Part shown: positions 1 to 10,061 of the stretch, one piece after another
Position numbering within the stretch: the first letter of the stretch is position 1
How the letters are laid out: each line of letters starts with the position of its first letter
Origin: Nitratireductor sp.
GTDB taxonomy: Bacteria; Pseudomonadota; Alphaproteobacteria; Rhizobiales; Rhizobiaceae
DNA length: 64,000 nucleotides
NCBI GenBank assembly: GCA_017854535.1
Contig: JAFMHL010000015.1
Span: forward strand, 1 to 64,000
Direction of reading: 5' to 3'
The notes under the pieces: generated by a model
Seen by the model: only the letters and a program-made list of their open reading frames with translations
What the model was told of the DNA's origin: nothing
Databases searched by the model: none
Made by a program: the position numbers and the translations under genes

Positions 1-1700
1 CGCCATTTCCGCCGCCGCCGCCAACCGATTGAGCAAAAATACCATTTGAGCCATCATTAACAGTGGAGATTGACCCCGCATGATTGGCAGTAACATCCCC
101 AGCATTTGCACCTGTCCCACCATCCCCGCCAACAGCAACCGAGACAGATACGCCAACGCCAACAGAAGCTGCAACAGCAACCCCTCCATTACCACCGCCG
201 CCGCCAATGGATTGCGCCTGAATTCCGTGAGACTCTTTGCCAAGGGTTCTGATATGGCTTTTTGGTGAAGTACTTGTCAGCCCGTAATTGAGCAGCACGC
301 CGCCGGATGTGCCCCCACTACCGCCTGAACCACCAACTGCAATTGCGAGATTAGGTCCACCAGCGACCGAGCCGCCACCATTACCACCGCCGCCGCCAAC
401 TGACTGCACAAATAGACCTGTTGAATTGGCTTTTGATGTCAGAATATCGCCGCTATTGTCCACTTCAACTAAGCCGCCGATACCGCCAGAACCACCATTG
501 CCACCAATCGATACCATTCCGGCGCTAAACCCACCATTACCGCCACCGCCGCCAATTGACTGCGCAAACAGGCCATAAGCATTTTTGCCGCTTGTTGTGA
601 TATTTCCGCTATTTTCGACAATTACCTTATCGCCATCGCCGCCTGCAACGCCGTTACCACCCAATGATGAAACACCAAGGCTTAGTCCTCCATTGCCGCC
701 GCCGCCGCCAACTGACTGTGCAAATAATCCTGCCGCAAAGTCACCTCCTGTAGTCAGCGTATTGCTGTTTTTAACGGTAACTTCGCCGCCATCGCCACCA
801 GTACCGCCGTTGCCACCAACCGATGACAGACCTACACTTGTTCCGCCATTGCCGCCGCCGCCGCCAACTGATTGGGCAAACAATGCATGCGACCTGTTGC
901 CTGTTGTCAAAACCATTTGACTGTTATCTATGTAAACTTCGCCTCCCTGGGTAGTGCCACTACCGCTACCGCCAATAGAAACCAATCCAACTGAACTGCC
1001 GCCATCGCCACCGCCGCCACCAATACTTTGCGCGAAAATACCTATTGAATTCGTACCGTAGGTGCGCAACAAACTACCGCCTGAAGTGATCACCTGAACG
1101 TAATCGCCAGCTCCACCGCTATTGCCGCCAGCGCCCAATCCAGCTAGACCACCTGCGCTGCCGCCCGAGCCACCACCGCCTCCGATTGATTGCACCAAAA
1201 TCGCATGAGATTCATTTTGATCGGTCGTGATATTGCCAGAATTAAATACCGTCGCGTATCCGCCTGAACCCGCGCTGCCACCGCTGCCACCAAATGCCAC
1301 CAAACCGCCACCGTCACCACCTGCGCCCCCAAAGCCACCGATAGATTGAGCCAAAATACCATGAGAATTCAGTCCTTGGGTATAAATATCGCCGGAATTG
1401 TTTACATAAACTTGGCCGCCAGGGGCCGCCCCACTGCCTGCACCAGAATCCGCAGAAATACCGCCAGCGTCACCACCTGCACCGCCCTGACCGCCAACAC
1501 TTTGAACAAAAATTCCGTTTGCAAATTTTCCATTTGTCGTGACTTTGGATGTGGAGATTACATATGCCGCTCCGCCGCCTGCGGCAAAGCCGCCATTGCC
1601 ACCATCCGTGTCAAAACCAAAATCATCATCACCGCCAGGACCGCCGCTGCCACCAATGCTTTCCGCCAGAATACCATGGGCAAAATCGCCTGTCGTCTGG
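1..1700 (-). repeat. Tandem ~155-190 bp coding repeats encoding (F/L)(A/V)(Q/E)S(I/V)GGGGGNGG-type units, about 11 copies
   Basis: The core (ccgccgccgccaactgactg and variants on + strand) recurs near 10, 200, 385, 545, 700, 857, 1010, 1175, 1330, 1485 and 1645, always in the same minus-strand frame. Confidence 0.85.
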
Positions 1701-2526
1701 ATTTCGCCAGCGCTATCAATATAAGCGATACCGCCCGGTGTTCCCGGACCGCCTGGTCCACCGTCAGGCCCAAGAAAGCTGCCATCGGAGCCTGTGTAAC
1801 CATTTTGGCCGATGCTGAGTGCATGCACACCTGGTGCGTCTTCTGTTTTGAGGATGCGGCTACCGCCATCATAATTTATCCTGATATCCCCGCCATTGCG
1901 ATAGCCATCTTTATCTGTAATTAGCGAAACACCGCTCTTACCGGCATCAGGGTTAATATCTGTGGTAAGATTATTGACGTTCAGTACATCAACTGTAGCT
2001 TCTGCAGTAACACTGCCAAATAGCGACCCTATGAGGTCAACACCAGAAACAGTAATCGAAGCAACGCCGCTGGCATTGGTTAAAGCCGTATCAGAAGACA
2101 ATGCATAGTCTAAGATGGCCGCAAGTTCAGGCGAAAGTGGCCCAAAGGGGCTTGATTTTCTAAATTTGACTTCATAATTTGCAACAGGATTATTGCCATA
2201 GTCGACAACAGTCAGCGAAAACGTGCCATTTGCGGCAGTACTGATTTTTACTGCGAGCGGGCTGGTTAACTGAACGCCAGCTGAAACGTCGCCACTACAA
2301 TTGATCGTTGCGCTGCCACCTGGAACGGAACAGGCAGCTTCTGCCACATCAGGCAAATCAAGCCAGCCCCAAAAATGCTAACTACCAGACCGGCCGCTTT
2401 CAGAGAACCCATCAAAGAAATTGAAGAAACCGAAGAACGCGCCCTCATACTGAATTTGGAAATGATACTTCCCGCAGGCAAAAGAACCATAAGCGAACGT
2501 CCATCGTTAATTGTCTCTATGCGCAA
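1..2526 (-). CDS. Giant Gly-rich repeat autotransporter/adhesin-like protein (N-terminal part; continues off the left edge). Apparent frameshift near 2350 between the signal peptide frame and the passenger frame.
   Basis: Minus-strand frame open from 2377 to 1 reads ...LPDVAEAACSVPGGSATINCSGDVSAGVQLTSPLAVKISTAANGTFSLTVVDYGNNPVANYEVKF... (Ig-like/Big_1-like) and then ~11 repeats of the type NSGDITTSGKNAYGLFAQSIGGGGGNGG. The N-terminal hydrophobic segment (SLMGSLKAAGLVVSIFGAGLI) is in the frame of ORF 2266..2526. Confidence 0.8.
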
Positions 2527-2607
2527 TGCTTTTCTCCACCGATGACAGAAGCTTAAAAGAACATACTATGGTTGGATCAAGCGAAGTTAGCAAGTGCTAA
2601 TAAATTG

Positions 2608-2622
2608 TTAAGCGCTGTTTAA
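2608..2622 (-). promoter_or_regulatory. Candidate CtrA-binding site TTAA-ACAGCGC-TTAAC (minus strand)
   Basis: Exact match to the alphaproteobacterial CtrA consensus TTAA-N7-TTAAC (the final C extends to 2607), 82 bp upstream of the start of the autotransporter signal-peptide ORF. Confidence 0.5.
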
Positions 2623-3180
2623 ATATCTTGCGATAGATATATCACGGTTTCAATTTTTGTACCCATAATTAGTGCTGTGTGGTGTCAGACAGGTGTTGTC
2701 AGATTTCAGATTAATTCGAACAAGTCTCTAATGGGCAAAATTTGCGGATTTTAGTTGGCGCAAAGTTGCCGCCACTAAGCAAGTGCGACGCTTCCGTTTT
2801 CCTTGTAATTTTGTCTGCTGAAAAGATGTCGTTCCTTGTTGAAATGATTGTGAATCGATCCATGGACGGATGCGAATTTATGCAAACTTCGCATGAGCAA
2901 CAGTAATGTGAAACTTTACTCGCTTTCAAAAAACAGCCCGTAGAAAAAGAGCCATACCCATCATGCCGGGGGGGGGCAATTTTCAAATCCATGTACCCCC
3001 CCTCTTAAATTCCCAAACTAATTTCCACTGAAAGCACATGACTACAAACGATGGACAAAGGCGATGCGGACATATGGCAATCTCGTATTCATCAAACACT
3101 AGATAAATGTGGGTCTGAGTGTGGGGCTGCTTAGAGCCCCTCTATAAAATATAATAATATCAATAACTTTATGATGTTAA

Positions 3181-3270
3181 TGGCGGAGAGGGTGGGATTT
3201 GAACCCACGGTACGCTTGCACGCACGCCGGTTTTCAAGACCGGTGCATTCAACCACTCTGCCACCTCTCC
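3181..3270 (-). tRNA. tRNA-Ser (anticodon TGA)
   Basis: Reverse complement ggagaggtggcagagtggttgaatgcaccggtcttgaaaaccggcg...ccctctccgcca: class II tRNA with long variable arm, GGTTCAAATCC T-loop and encoded CCA. Confidence 0.95.
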
Positions 3271-3584
3271 AGATGCCTACAACAAAGTAAAAAGAGGCAA
3301 GGCCCCTACTCTGTCATGGTTGCTGCAGCCTAATGCGACATTCAGCAAGGTTTTTCAAGTGCAAAACCCGCAGTATTGAAAAAAAGAAGCGGATTCATCC
3401 AATTGCTTCCAAAAGCAAGTTTTCACGTGCTCACACCGGGCAAACCAGTCGCCCTAAAACCTAATAAATCCGCCACCGTAAACGGTAGCGGATTCCGGGA
3501 GGTCATGCTCCAAAGTCGATTTCACATTTCGTATTCGAAATGTGACTACGCCCCACAACCCCAGACCATGAATTCACAACAACA

Positions 3585-3863
3585 TTATCTGTGGTTCACG
3601 GCATCTTTCAATGCTTTGCCTGGCTTAAAGCGCGGCGCTTTTGACGCCGCTACTTGAATAGTTGCGCCTGTCTGGGGGTTACGCGCTGTGCTAGCCTTGC
3701 GATCAGCTACAATAAAGTTGCCGAAACCAATCAACCGTACTTCTTCACCTGATACCATAGCGCCAGTAATGCTGCTTAATACCGCTTCAAGAGCGTCTCC
3801 AGCTTGTGCTTTGGTGAGATCAGCCTTTTCTGCAACAGATGCAATAAGCTCGTTCTTATTCAT
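3585..3863 (-). CDS. hupB: HU family DNA-binding protein
   Basis: 92 aa MNKNELIASVAEKADLTKAQAGDALEAV...GFGNF...ARNPQTG...KAPRFKPGKALKDAV; canonical HU. Confidence 0.95.
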   Translation of the reverse strand: MNKNELIASVAEKADLTKAQAGDALEAVLSSITGAMVSGEEVRLIGFGNFIVADRKASTARNPQTGATIQVAASKAPRFKPGKALKDAVNHR

Positions 3864-4146
3864 TTTATAATCCTTTCAGATCGCACAACGACTCTCGTTG
3901 GCCACGTTTAGAAAATCGCACTTTTCTTGGCTTGGTGACAATAGACCATGCCCCCAAATGCCTTAAAAACAGGCTTAAAAGGGTGATTCTTACCTAAATC
4001 CGGTGCTGTCAAGCGTAAATACTAGACCAAAGGTTGCTAAATCTTGAGAGAAATAGGCAATCTGACGAATCAAAAAATATCAGCAAAGTGCAAGAAAACT
4101 CCCATTTGATTCTCAAAATACCACAAAGATATTAGTGAAAAGACAT

Positions 4147-4177
4147 AAAAAAACGGGACCCGAAAGTCCCGTTTTTT
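4147..4177 (-). terminator. Rho-independent terminator downstream of lon
   Basis: aaaaaaacgggacccgaaagtcccgtttttt; CGGGAC/GTCCCG stem with A and T tracts on both sides. Confidence 0.8.
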
Positions 4178-4199
4178 AAACATTCATAAAAGATGTGGC

Positions 4200-6632
4200 T
4201 TAGTGGGCCATAGAACCAAGACCGGCTTCTCCGCCCGCTGTTAGCGCTCTACGAGCCTTTTCTGCATCTTCCGCAGTCCAGGTAATCGCTTCCGGTTTAC
4301 GGGTTAAAGCATGCTCCAACACCTGATCAATATGGGCAACCGGAACAATCTCTAATTCGTTCTTCACATTATCAGGGATGTCCGCAAGATCCTTGGCATT
4401 TTCTTCGGGAATAAGCACTTTGGTAATGCCCCCGCGAAGAGCTGCAAGAAGTTTCTCTTTCAGCCCGCCAATCGGCAGCACCCTACCCCTCAGCGTGATC
4501 TCGCCAGTCATTGCCACATCAGCGCGCACAGGAATACCCGTCATCACGGAGACAATAGCGGTAGTCATAGCAGTACCTGCAGATGGCCCGTCTTTTGGTG
4601 TTGCGCCCTCAGGAACATGGACGTGAATATCCATACGATCAAACAATGGCGGCTCGATACCAAAATCAACAGCCTTTGAGCGAACATAAGACGCTGCCGC
4701 AGAAATCGATTCCTTCATAACATCACGCAAATTACCCGTGACGGTCATCTTGCCCTTACCAGGCATGGATACGCCCTCGATGGTTAGCAATTCGCCGCCC
4801 ACCTCGGTCCAAGCCAATCCAGTAACAACTCCGACCTGATCTTCCATTTCAGCTTTGCCATAACGAAATTTTGTGACACCCAAGAAATCGCCCAGATTTT
4901 CAGCTGTGACCTTCACGGATTTGGTCTTCTTCTTCAAAATCTCCGTAACAGCCTTACGAGCCAGTTTTGATAGCTCACGTTCAAGATTACGCACACCCGC
5001 TTCACGTGTGTAGTGACGAACGATATCACGGATTGCATCCTCGCTCACGCTGAACTCTTTTGCGCCCAAGGCATGGTCTTTGATGGACTTAGGCAACAAA
5101 TGACGCTTTGCGATCTCGATCTTTTCGTCTTCTGTGTAACCAGCAATACGAATGATCTCCATTCGATCCATTAAAGGACCTGGAATGTTTAGCGTATTCG
5201 CTGTTGTTACAAACATCACACGAGATAGATCATAGTCCACCTCCAGATAGTGATCTGCAAATGTGTTGTTCTGTTCCGGATCAAGCACCTCAAGCAAGGC
5301 AGATGAAGGGTCGCCGCGGAAATCCTGACCCATTTTATCAATCTCATCGAGAAGGAAAAGCGGATTGGTTTTCTTGGTTTTCTTCATGGACTGGATCACC
5401 TTACCGGGCATAGAGCCGATGTAAGTGCGTCTGTGACCGCGAATCTCAGCTTCATCACGTACACCGCCAAGGGCCATGCGAACGAACTCACGGCCCGTTG
5501 CTTTCGCTATAGACTTACCAAGTGATGTCTTACCAACCCCTGGAGGGCCGACAAGGCACAGGATCGGTCCTTTGATCTTGTTGGCGCGGCTTTGTACCGC
5601 AAGATATTCAACAATACGCTCTTTGACCTTCTCAAGGCCAAAATGATCTGCATCAAGCACGTCCTGAGCCGAAACAATATCCATTTTCTTGGCAGCTGTT
5701 TTGCCCCAAGGAATACCAAGCAGCCAATCAAGATAATTGCGAACAACAGTCGCTTCGGCGGACATCGGGCTCATCTGTTTGAGTTTTTTAAACTCAGCCA
5801 TGGCTTTTTCATTGGCTTCTTTGGAAAGCTTGGTTTTTTGAATGCGGGCTTCCAACTCGCCGAGTTCGTCTTTGCCGTCTTCACCCTCTCCAAGTTCCTT
5901 CTGAATGGCCTTCATCTGCTCATTCAAATAATATTCGCGCTGAGTTTTCTCCATCTGGCGTTTGACGCGGCTACGGATGCGCTTTTCGACCTGCAGAACA
6001 GATATCTCGCTCTCCATCATGGAAAGGATATGTTCCAGGCGCTCACGCACACTGAAAATATCAAGAATTTCCTGCTTTTCGTTCAGCTTAATCGCCAGAT
6101 GGGATGCAATTGTATCAGCAAGCTTGGAATATTCCTCGATTTGAGAAACCGACCCCAAAACCTCAGGCGAGATCTTTTTATTGAGTTTTACATAGTTTTC
6201 AAATTCAGCGATCGTTGAACGAGCGACGGCCTCGACCTCAATTGGATCATCTTCAACATTCTCAATGATCTCACAATAAGCCTCGTTATATTCGGTCTTG
6301 TCTGTGAACTGAACAACACGCGCACGAGAAACGCCCTCAACGAGCACTTTCACAGTGCCGTCAGGCAGTTTCAGCATATGCAAAACCTTTGCCAAAGCGC
6401 CCGTTTCATAAAGAGCTTCTGGAGCTGGATCATCATCACCAGCATTTTTCTGGGTGAAGAGTAGAATATGATGATCTTTATTCATCACATCTTCCAGCGC
6501 AGTGATGGATTTTTCACGACCGACAAACAGCGGCACAATCATATGAGGAAAGACAACAATATCACGCAGTGGCATAAGCGGATAAAGATCGCCTGATCCC
6601 AATCCAATGTCTGATTTTCCGGTTTTAGCCAT
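4200..6632 (-). CDS. lon: Endopeptidase La (ATP-dependent Lon protease)
   Basis: 810 aa; LON substrate-binding N-domain, [15 protein letters not shown] Walker A, catalytic PKDGPSAG Ser motif. Confidence 0.98.
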   Translation of the reverse strand: MAKTGKSDIGLGSGDLYPLMPLRDIVVFPHMIVPLFVGREKSITALEDVMNKDHHILLFTQKNAGDDDPAPEALYETGALAKVLHMLKLPDGTVKVLVEGVSRARVVQFTDKTEYNEAYCEIIENVEDDPIEVEAVARSTIAEFENYVKLNKKISPEVLGSVSQIEEYSKLADTIASHLAIKLNEKQEILDIFSVRERLEHILSMMESEISVLQVEKRIRSRVKRQMEKTQREYYLNEQMKAIQKELGEGEDGKDELGELEARIQKTKLSKEANEKAMAEFKKLKQMSPMSAEATVVRNYLDWLLGIPWGKTAAKKMDIVSAQDVLDADHFGLEKVKERIVEYLAVQSRANKIKGPILCLVGPPGVGKTSLGKSIAKATGREFVRMALGGVRDEAEIRGHRRTYIGSMPGKVIQSMKKTKKTNPLFLLDEIDKMGQDFRGDPSSALLEVLDPEQNNTFADHYLEVDYDLSRVMFVTTANTLNIPGPLMDRMEIIRIAGYTEDEKIEIAKRHLLPKSIKDHALGAKEFSVSEDAIRDIVRHYTREAGVRNLERELSKLARKAVTEILKKKTKSVKVTAENLGDFLGVTKFRYGKAEMEDQVGVVTGLAWTEVGGELLTIEGVSMPGKGKMTVTGNLRDVMKESISAAASYVRSKAVDFGIEPPLFDRMDIHVHVPEGATPKDGPSAGTAMTTAIVSVMTGIPVRADVAMTGEITLRGRVLPIGGLKEKLLAALRGGITKVLIPEENAKDLADIPDNVKNELEIVPVAHIDQVLEHALTRKPEAITWTAEDAEKARRALTAGGEAGLGSMAH

Positions 6633-6967
6633 AGTACTTTCCTTATAAACTTTGATGACCGCTATTTAGCCAATACATCATTGATTCTGTAGTCTAACGC
6701 TTTCCACCTTTTGAAAACAGCATTGAACCCTGATTATCTTGCCAAATTGGAAGTTTGGTTAGGATTTACGGGGAATGCTGTTTTCGGAACAAGCATGGAT
6801 GGCGTTTTACTCTTGGAAAAGAAATATGGCCCCACTCCATGGTTTTCAAGAGCAATTGAAAGACCGATGCGCAATTGATTTAGGTGAAAGCCGCGCGCGA
6901 CAATACACAAAAAGGGCGCTAGAATTGCTTCTAACGCCCTCAAAATGATCAAAAAAGATATTGCCAA

Positions 6968-8254
6968 TCAGGCGCTGGCTTCTTTTTCTTTTTTCTTCTC
7001 AGCATAGATATAAAGCGGACGGGCGCTGCCAGTCACAACTTCCTCTGAGATCACAACCTCTTCAACGCCTTCCATAGCTGGCAATTCAAACATTGTATCC
7101 AGCAAGATGGATTCGATGATCGAACGCAAACCACGAGCACCTGTCTTGCGCTCGATGGCGCGGCGGGAAATCGCTTTTAACGCATCTTCATGGAAAGTCA
7201 GTTCAACTTCTTCCATTTCAAATAGACGCTGATATTGTTTTACCAATGCGTTTTTAGGCTCAGACAAAATCTGCACCAATGCATCTTCATCAAGATCTTC
7301 AAGCGTTGCCAAAACCGGTACACGGCCAACAAATTCAGGAATCAGACCAAAGCGAAGCAAATCTTCTGGCTCAACTTCCTGGAACAATTCACCAGTTTTG
7401 CGATCTTCCGGAGAAGCCACATTCGCAGAAAAGCCAATAGAAGTCTTACGGCCACGCTCAGAAATGATCTTATCAAGACCAGCAAACGCACCACCAGCGA
7501 TAAACAGGATATTGGTCGTATCAACTTGAAGGAATTCCTGCTGCGGATGCTTGCGTCCACCTTGCGGAGGAACAGAGGCTACAGTGCCTTCCATGATTTT
7601 CAACAATGCCTGCTGAACGCCCTCACCCGATACGTCACGGGTAATAGATGGATTGTCAGACTTACGAGAAATCTTATCAACTTCATCAATATAAACGATG
7701 CCGCGCTGGGCGCGTTCAACATTATAGTCTGCTGATTGAAGCAACTTCAAAATGATATTTTCAACGTCTTCACCCACATAACCAGCTTCGGTCAATGTTG
7801 TGGCATCAGCCATAGTGAAAGGAACATCGATGATACGGGCCAGTGTCTGCGCAAGCAAAGTCTTGCCGCAACCTGTTGGGCCAATCAGCATGATGTTTGA
7901 TTTCGCCAATTCAACATCCTGACCTTTGGTAGAATGGGCCAGACGCTTGTAGTGGTTATGAACGGCAACAGCCAAAACACGCTTCGCATGAGGCTGCCCA
8001 ATGACATAATCATCAAGCGTAGCTAGAATATCTTGCGGGCTTGGCACACCTTCGGCTGATTTATTGACCGATGTCTTGTTCTCTTCGCGGATAATATCCA
8101 TGCAAAGTTCAACACATTCATCGCAAATGAATACCGTTGGTCCTGCGATCAGCTTGCGGACTTCATGTTGGCTTTTGCCACAAAAAGAACAGTACAGCGT
8201 ATTCTTTGAATCGCCGCCACTATTACCACCGCCACTGTTTGAAATTTTGCTCAT
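6968..8254 (-). CDS. clpX: ATP-dependent Clp protease ATP-binding subunit ClpX
   Basis: 428 aa; zinc-binding CSFCGKSQ...[30 protein letters not shown]. Confidence 0.98.
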   Translation of the reverse strand: MSKISNSGGGNSGGDSKNTLYCSFCGKSQHEVRKLIAGPTVFICDECVELCMDIIREENKTSVNKSAEGVPSPQDILATLDDYVIGQPHAKRVLAVAVHNHYKRLAHSTKGQDVELAKSNIMLIGPTGCGKTLLAQTLARIIDVPFTMADATTLTEAGYVGEDVENIILKLLQSADYNVERAQRGIVYIDEVDKISRKSDNPSITRDVSGEGVQQALLKIMEGTVASVPPQGGRKHPQQEFLQVDTTNILFIAGGAFAGLDKIISERGRKTSIGFSANVASPEDRKTGELFQEVEPEDLLRFGLIPEFVGRVPVLATLEDLDEDALVQILSEPKNALVKQYQRLFEMEEVELTFHEDALKAISRRAIERKTGARGLRSIIESILLDTMFELPAMEGVEEVVISEEVVTGSARPLYIYAEKKKEKEASA

Positions 8255-8560
8255 ATTCTATCCCCGGCAATCAGGCCAATATAGCGCTGACTCACTTTGA
8301 TATGTAATATCTGGCGCAACTGCCACAACAGTCAATCACCAGAACGATAATTAGACAAGCCACTCTAACTTGAAACTGGACGATACAACACAAATCCTGA
8401 CCATAGGCTTAATAAAACCAACATAAATCTTCATGAAATGGCATTTTTGCAACGTTGGCAGCCAGTTTTTGCATTTTCGGGCAAAACAACCCGTTAAGAC
8501 TAAAGCCGATGCGCCAACAACTTCGATTCGACGCATCGTATATTTTGTTTGTATAAGTGA

Positions 8561-9181
8561 CTATTCTTCCGCAACAACGCGTTTGTCGATCACCTTGTCG
8601 ATCAAGCCCCAGTCTTTGGCTTCATCTGAAGTCATGAAATGGTCACGGTCGAGGGTATTTTCAACGGTCTCATATTTTTGACCCGTATGTTTGACATAAA
8701 CTTCGTTCAAACGACGCTTCATTTTGATGATATCCTGTGCATGACGTTCGATATCAGATGCCTGGCCTTGGAAGCCACCGGATGGCTGGTGAACCATGAT
8801 GCGCGCATTTGGTAGCGCAAAGCGCATGTCTTTTTCGCCAGCCGCAAGCAGCAACGAGCCCATAGAAGCAGCCTGCCCCATGCAAAGCGTAGAGATTGCA
8901 GGACGGATAAACTGCATCGTATCGTAAATAGCCATACCAGCCGTCACAACACCGCCAGGCGAGTTTATATATAGATTGATTTCTTTTTTCGGATTTTCAG
9001 CCTCAAGAAACAGCAACTGCGCTGTGACAAGCATCGCCATGCCGTCTTCAATCGGACCGGTGATAAAAATCACGCGCTCTTTCAAAAGGCGCGAGAAAAT
9101 ATCATAGGCACGCTCGCCACGGTTTGTCTGCTCGACCACCATCGGCACGAGGTTCATGGCTAGTTCAACTGGATCTTTCAT
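8561..9181 (-). CDS. clpP: ATP-dependent Clp protease proteolytic subunit
   Basis: 206 aa; [15 protein letters not shown] and [20 protein letters not shown] active-site motifs. Confidence 0.98.
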   Translation of the reverse strand: MKDPVELAMNLVPMVVEQTNRGERAYDIFSRLLKERVIFITGPIEDGMAMLVTAQLLFLEAENPKKEINLYINSPGGVVTAGMAIYDTMQFIRPAISTLCMGQAASMGSLLLAAGEKDMRFALPNARIMVHQPSGGFQGQASDIERHAQDIIKMKRRLNEVYVKHTGQKYETVENTLDRDHFMTSDEAKDWGLIDKVIDKRVVAEE

Positions 9182-9295
9182 AGGAAGGCTCTCTTTATCT
9201 CTTTAACTGGCAAAAATGTTGATCAGATATTCGAATCTGTTGCACTACACATAGGATAGGCAAAGGAAAGGTTAAAGGGGTTGATTTTTATGAAA

Positions 9296-9589
9296 TCAAA
9301 AACCGAGAAACAACATATCTAGCGCGTTGGTTATTTCATCAAACTTTTCTGAAAGATTTCCGTTCGGTGTCTTCAACATTTTTCGGGGGACAGTTCCAAC
9401 AAAGTGGGTTTCCATTACATATTTGTTGCCAGCAATGACAAAAATCGGATTTAATCGGCTGATGGGCTTGTGGGACTGCTTTTGCAAAATCAACGGAACA
9501 ACCACAATCGTTTCTAGATCATCAAGCAAATCAGATTGAACCTGCAAAAGAAAACCATTCTCAGCGGGGAAAAAGTCAAATTTTGCCAT
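9296..9589 (-). CDS. ccdB: CcdB family toxin-like protein
   Basis: From internal start MAKFDFFPAENGFLLQVQSDLLDDLETIVVVPL...NALDMLFLGF; CcdB-like VQSDLLD...VVPL motif and C-terminal ...LMFxG(I/F) pattern. Start overlaps the upstream stop (TGATG). Confidence 0.85.
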   Translation of the reverse strand: MAKFDFFPAENGFLLQVQSDLLDDLETIVVVPLILQKQSHKPISRLNPIFVIAGNKYVMETHFVGTVPRKMLKTPNGNLSEKFDEITNALDMLFLGF

Positions 9590-9834
9590 CAGAATTGGCG
9601 ATACTTTTCCAACGGAATCCCATTCTTCCGGACCCACTCATTTGAACTCTCTATAGCTTCAGCATTTTCCTCTTTCCAAATGCGAGCCTTTTCAGCAGAT
9701 ACTGCTTTAGCAAGGCCCATTTCCGCAGCCTGGGAAAGATTGATTTTTAATGCCTTTGCTTCAGCGATCAAATTTTCACTCAAAGTCAGATTGGTTGCTT
9801 TCTTATTTCCTGCTTTTAACCGCTGAATGTTCAT
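9589..9834 (-). CDS. ccdA: CcdA family antitoxin-like protein
   Basis: From MNIQRLKAGNKKATNLTLSENLIAEAKALKINLSQAAEMGL...WKEENAEAIESSNEWVRKNGIPLEKYRQF; RHH N-terminus plus the typical CcdA C-terminus (AIxxxNxWVxxNGxPLxxYRxF). Confidence 0.9.
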   Translation of the reverse strand: MNIQRLKAGNKKATNLTLSENLIAEAKALKINLSQAAEMGLAKAVSAEKARIWKEENAEAIESSNEWVRKNGIPLEKYRQF

Positions 9835-9996
9835 AATTACCTCTATTGCTACATGCATACAGTATGCGCATAATTGTGTTATTGTAAAACTATATCTTAA
9901 ATAAGGACGCTATTTCGATGCCAACCACTCATTCTTTTTCATCCTTGAATGAGCAAAACATTGGGCCCTGAATTATTAGAATGCAGTCCACTCAAA

Positions 9997-10024
9997 CAAA
10001 AAAACCCGCCATCACAGCGGGTTC
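9997..10024 (-). terminator. Rho-independent terminator downstream of tig
   Basis: AACCCGC-catcaca-GCGGGTT with a T run on the minus strand. Confidence 0.75.
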
Positions 10025-10061
10025 TTTCAATACTTTAAAAAAATAGCATAACTAATTGTTA

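Noticed and set aside
80-920. Plus-strand Pro-rich ORFs (80..268, 288..578, 585..920, 1539..1724)
   Set aside because: They are antisense shadows of the Gly-rich minus-strand repeats (GGC/GGT codons read as GCC/ACC/CCG on the other strand). The minus frame has consistent domain content and phase.
2711-2992. 93-aa minus-strand ORF upstream of the autotransporter
   Set aside because: Composition not protein-like, spans the G9 tract, no recognisable motif. More likely intergenic.
3122-3141. GGGGCT-gcttag-AGCCCC hairpin beside tRNA-Ser
   Set aside because: Possibly a tRNA terminator, but with no T-run in the minus direction. Too weak to call.
5592-6218. Long plus-strand ORF antisense to lon (208 aa), and similar antisense ORFs in tig, clpX, gltA, soxA, glpX and the GPR-like gene
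   Set aside because: Shadow ORFs opposite strongly conserved genes. No independent domain evidence.
8351-8536. 61-aa minus ORF between clpX and clpP with a lipobox-like LTGC
   Set aside because: No adequate hydrophobic core before the Cys and no coding-like composition. Probably chance.
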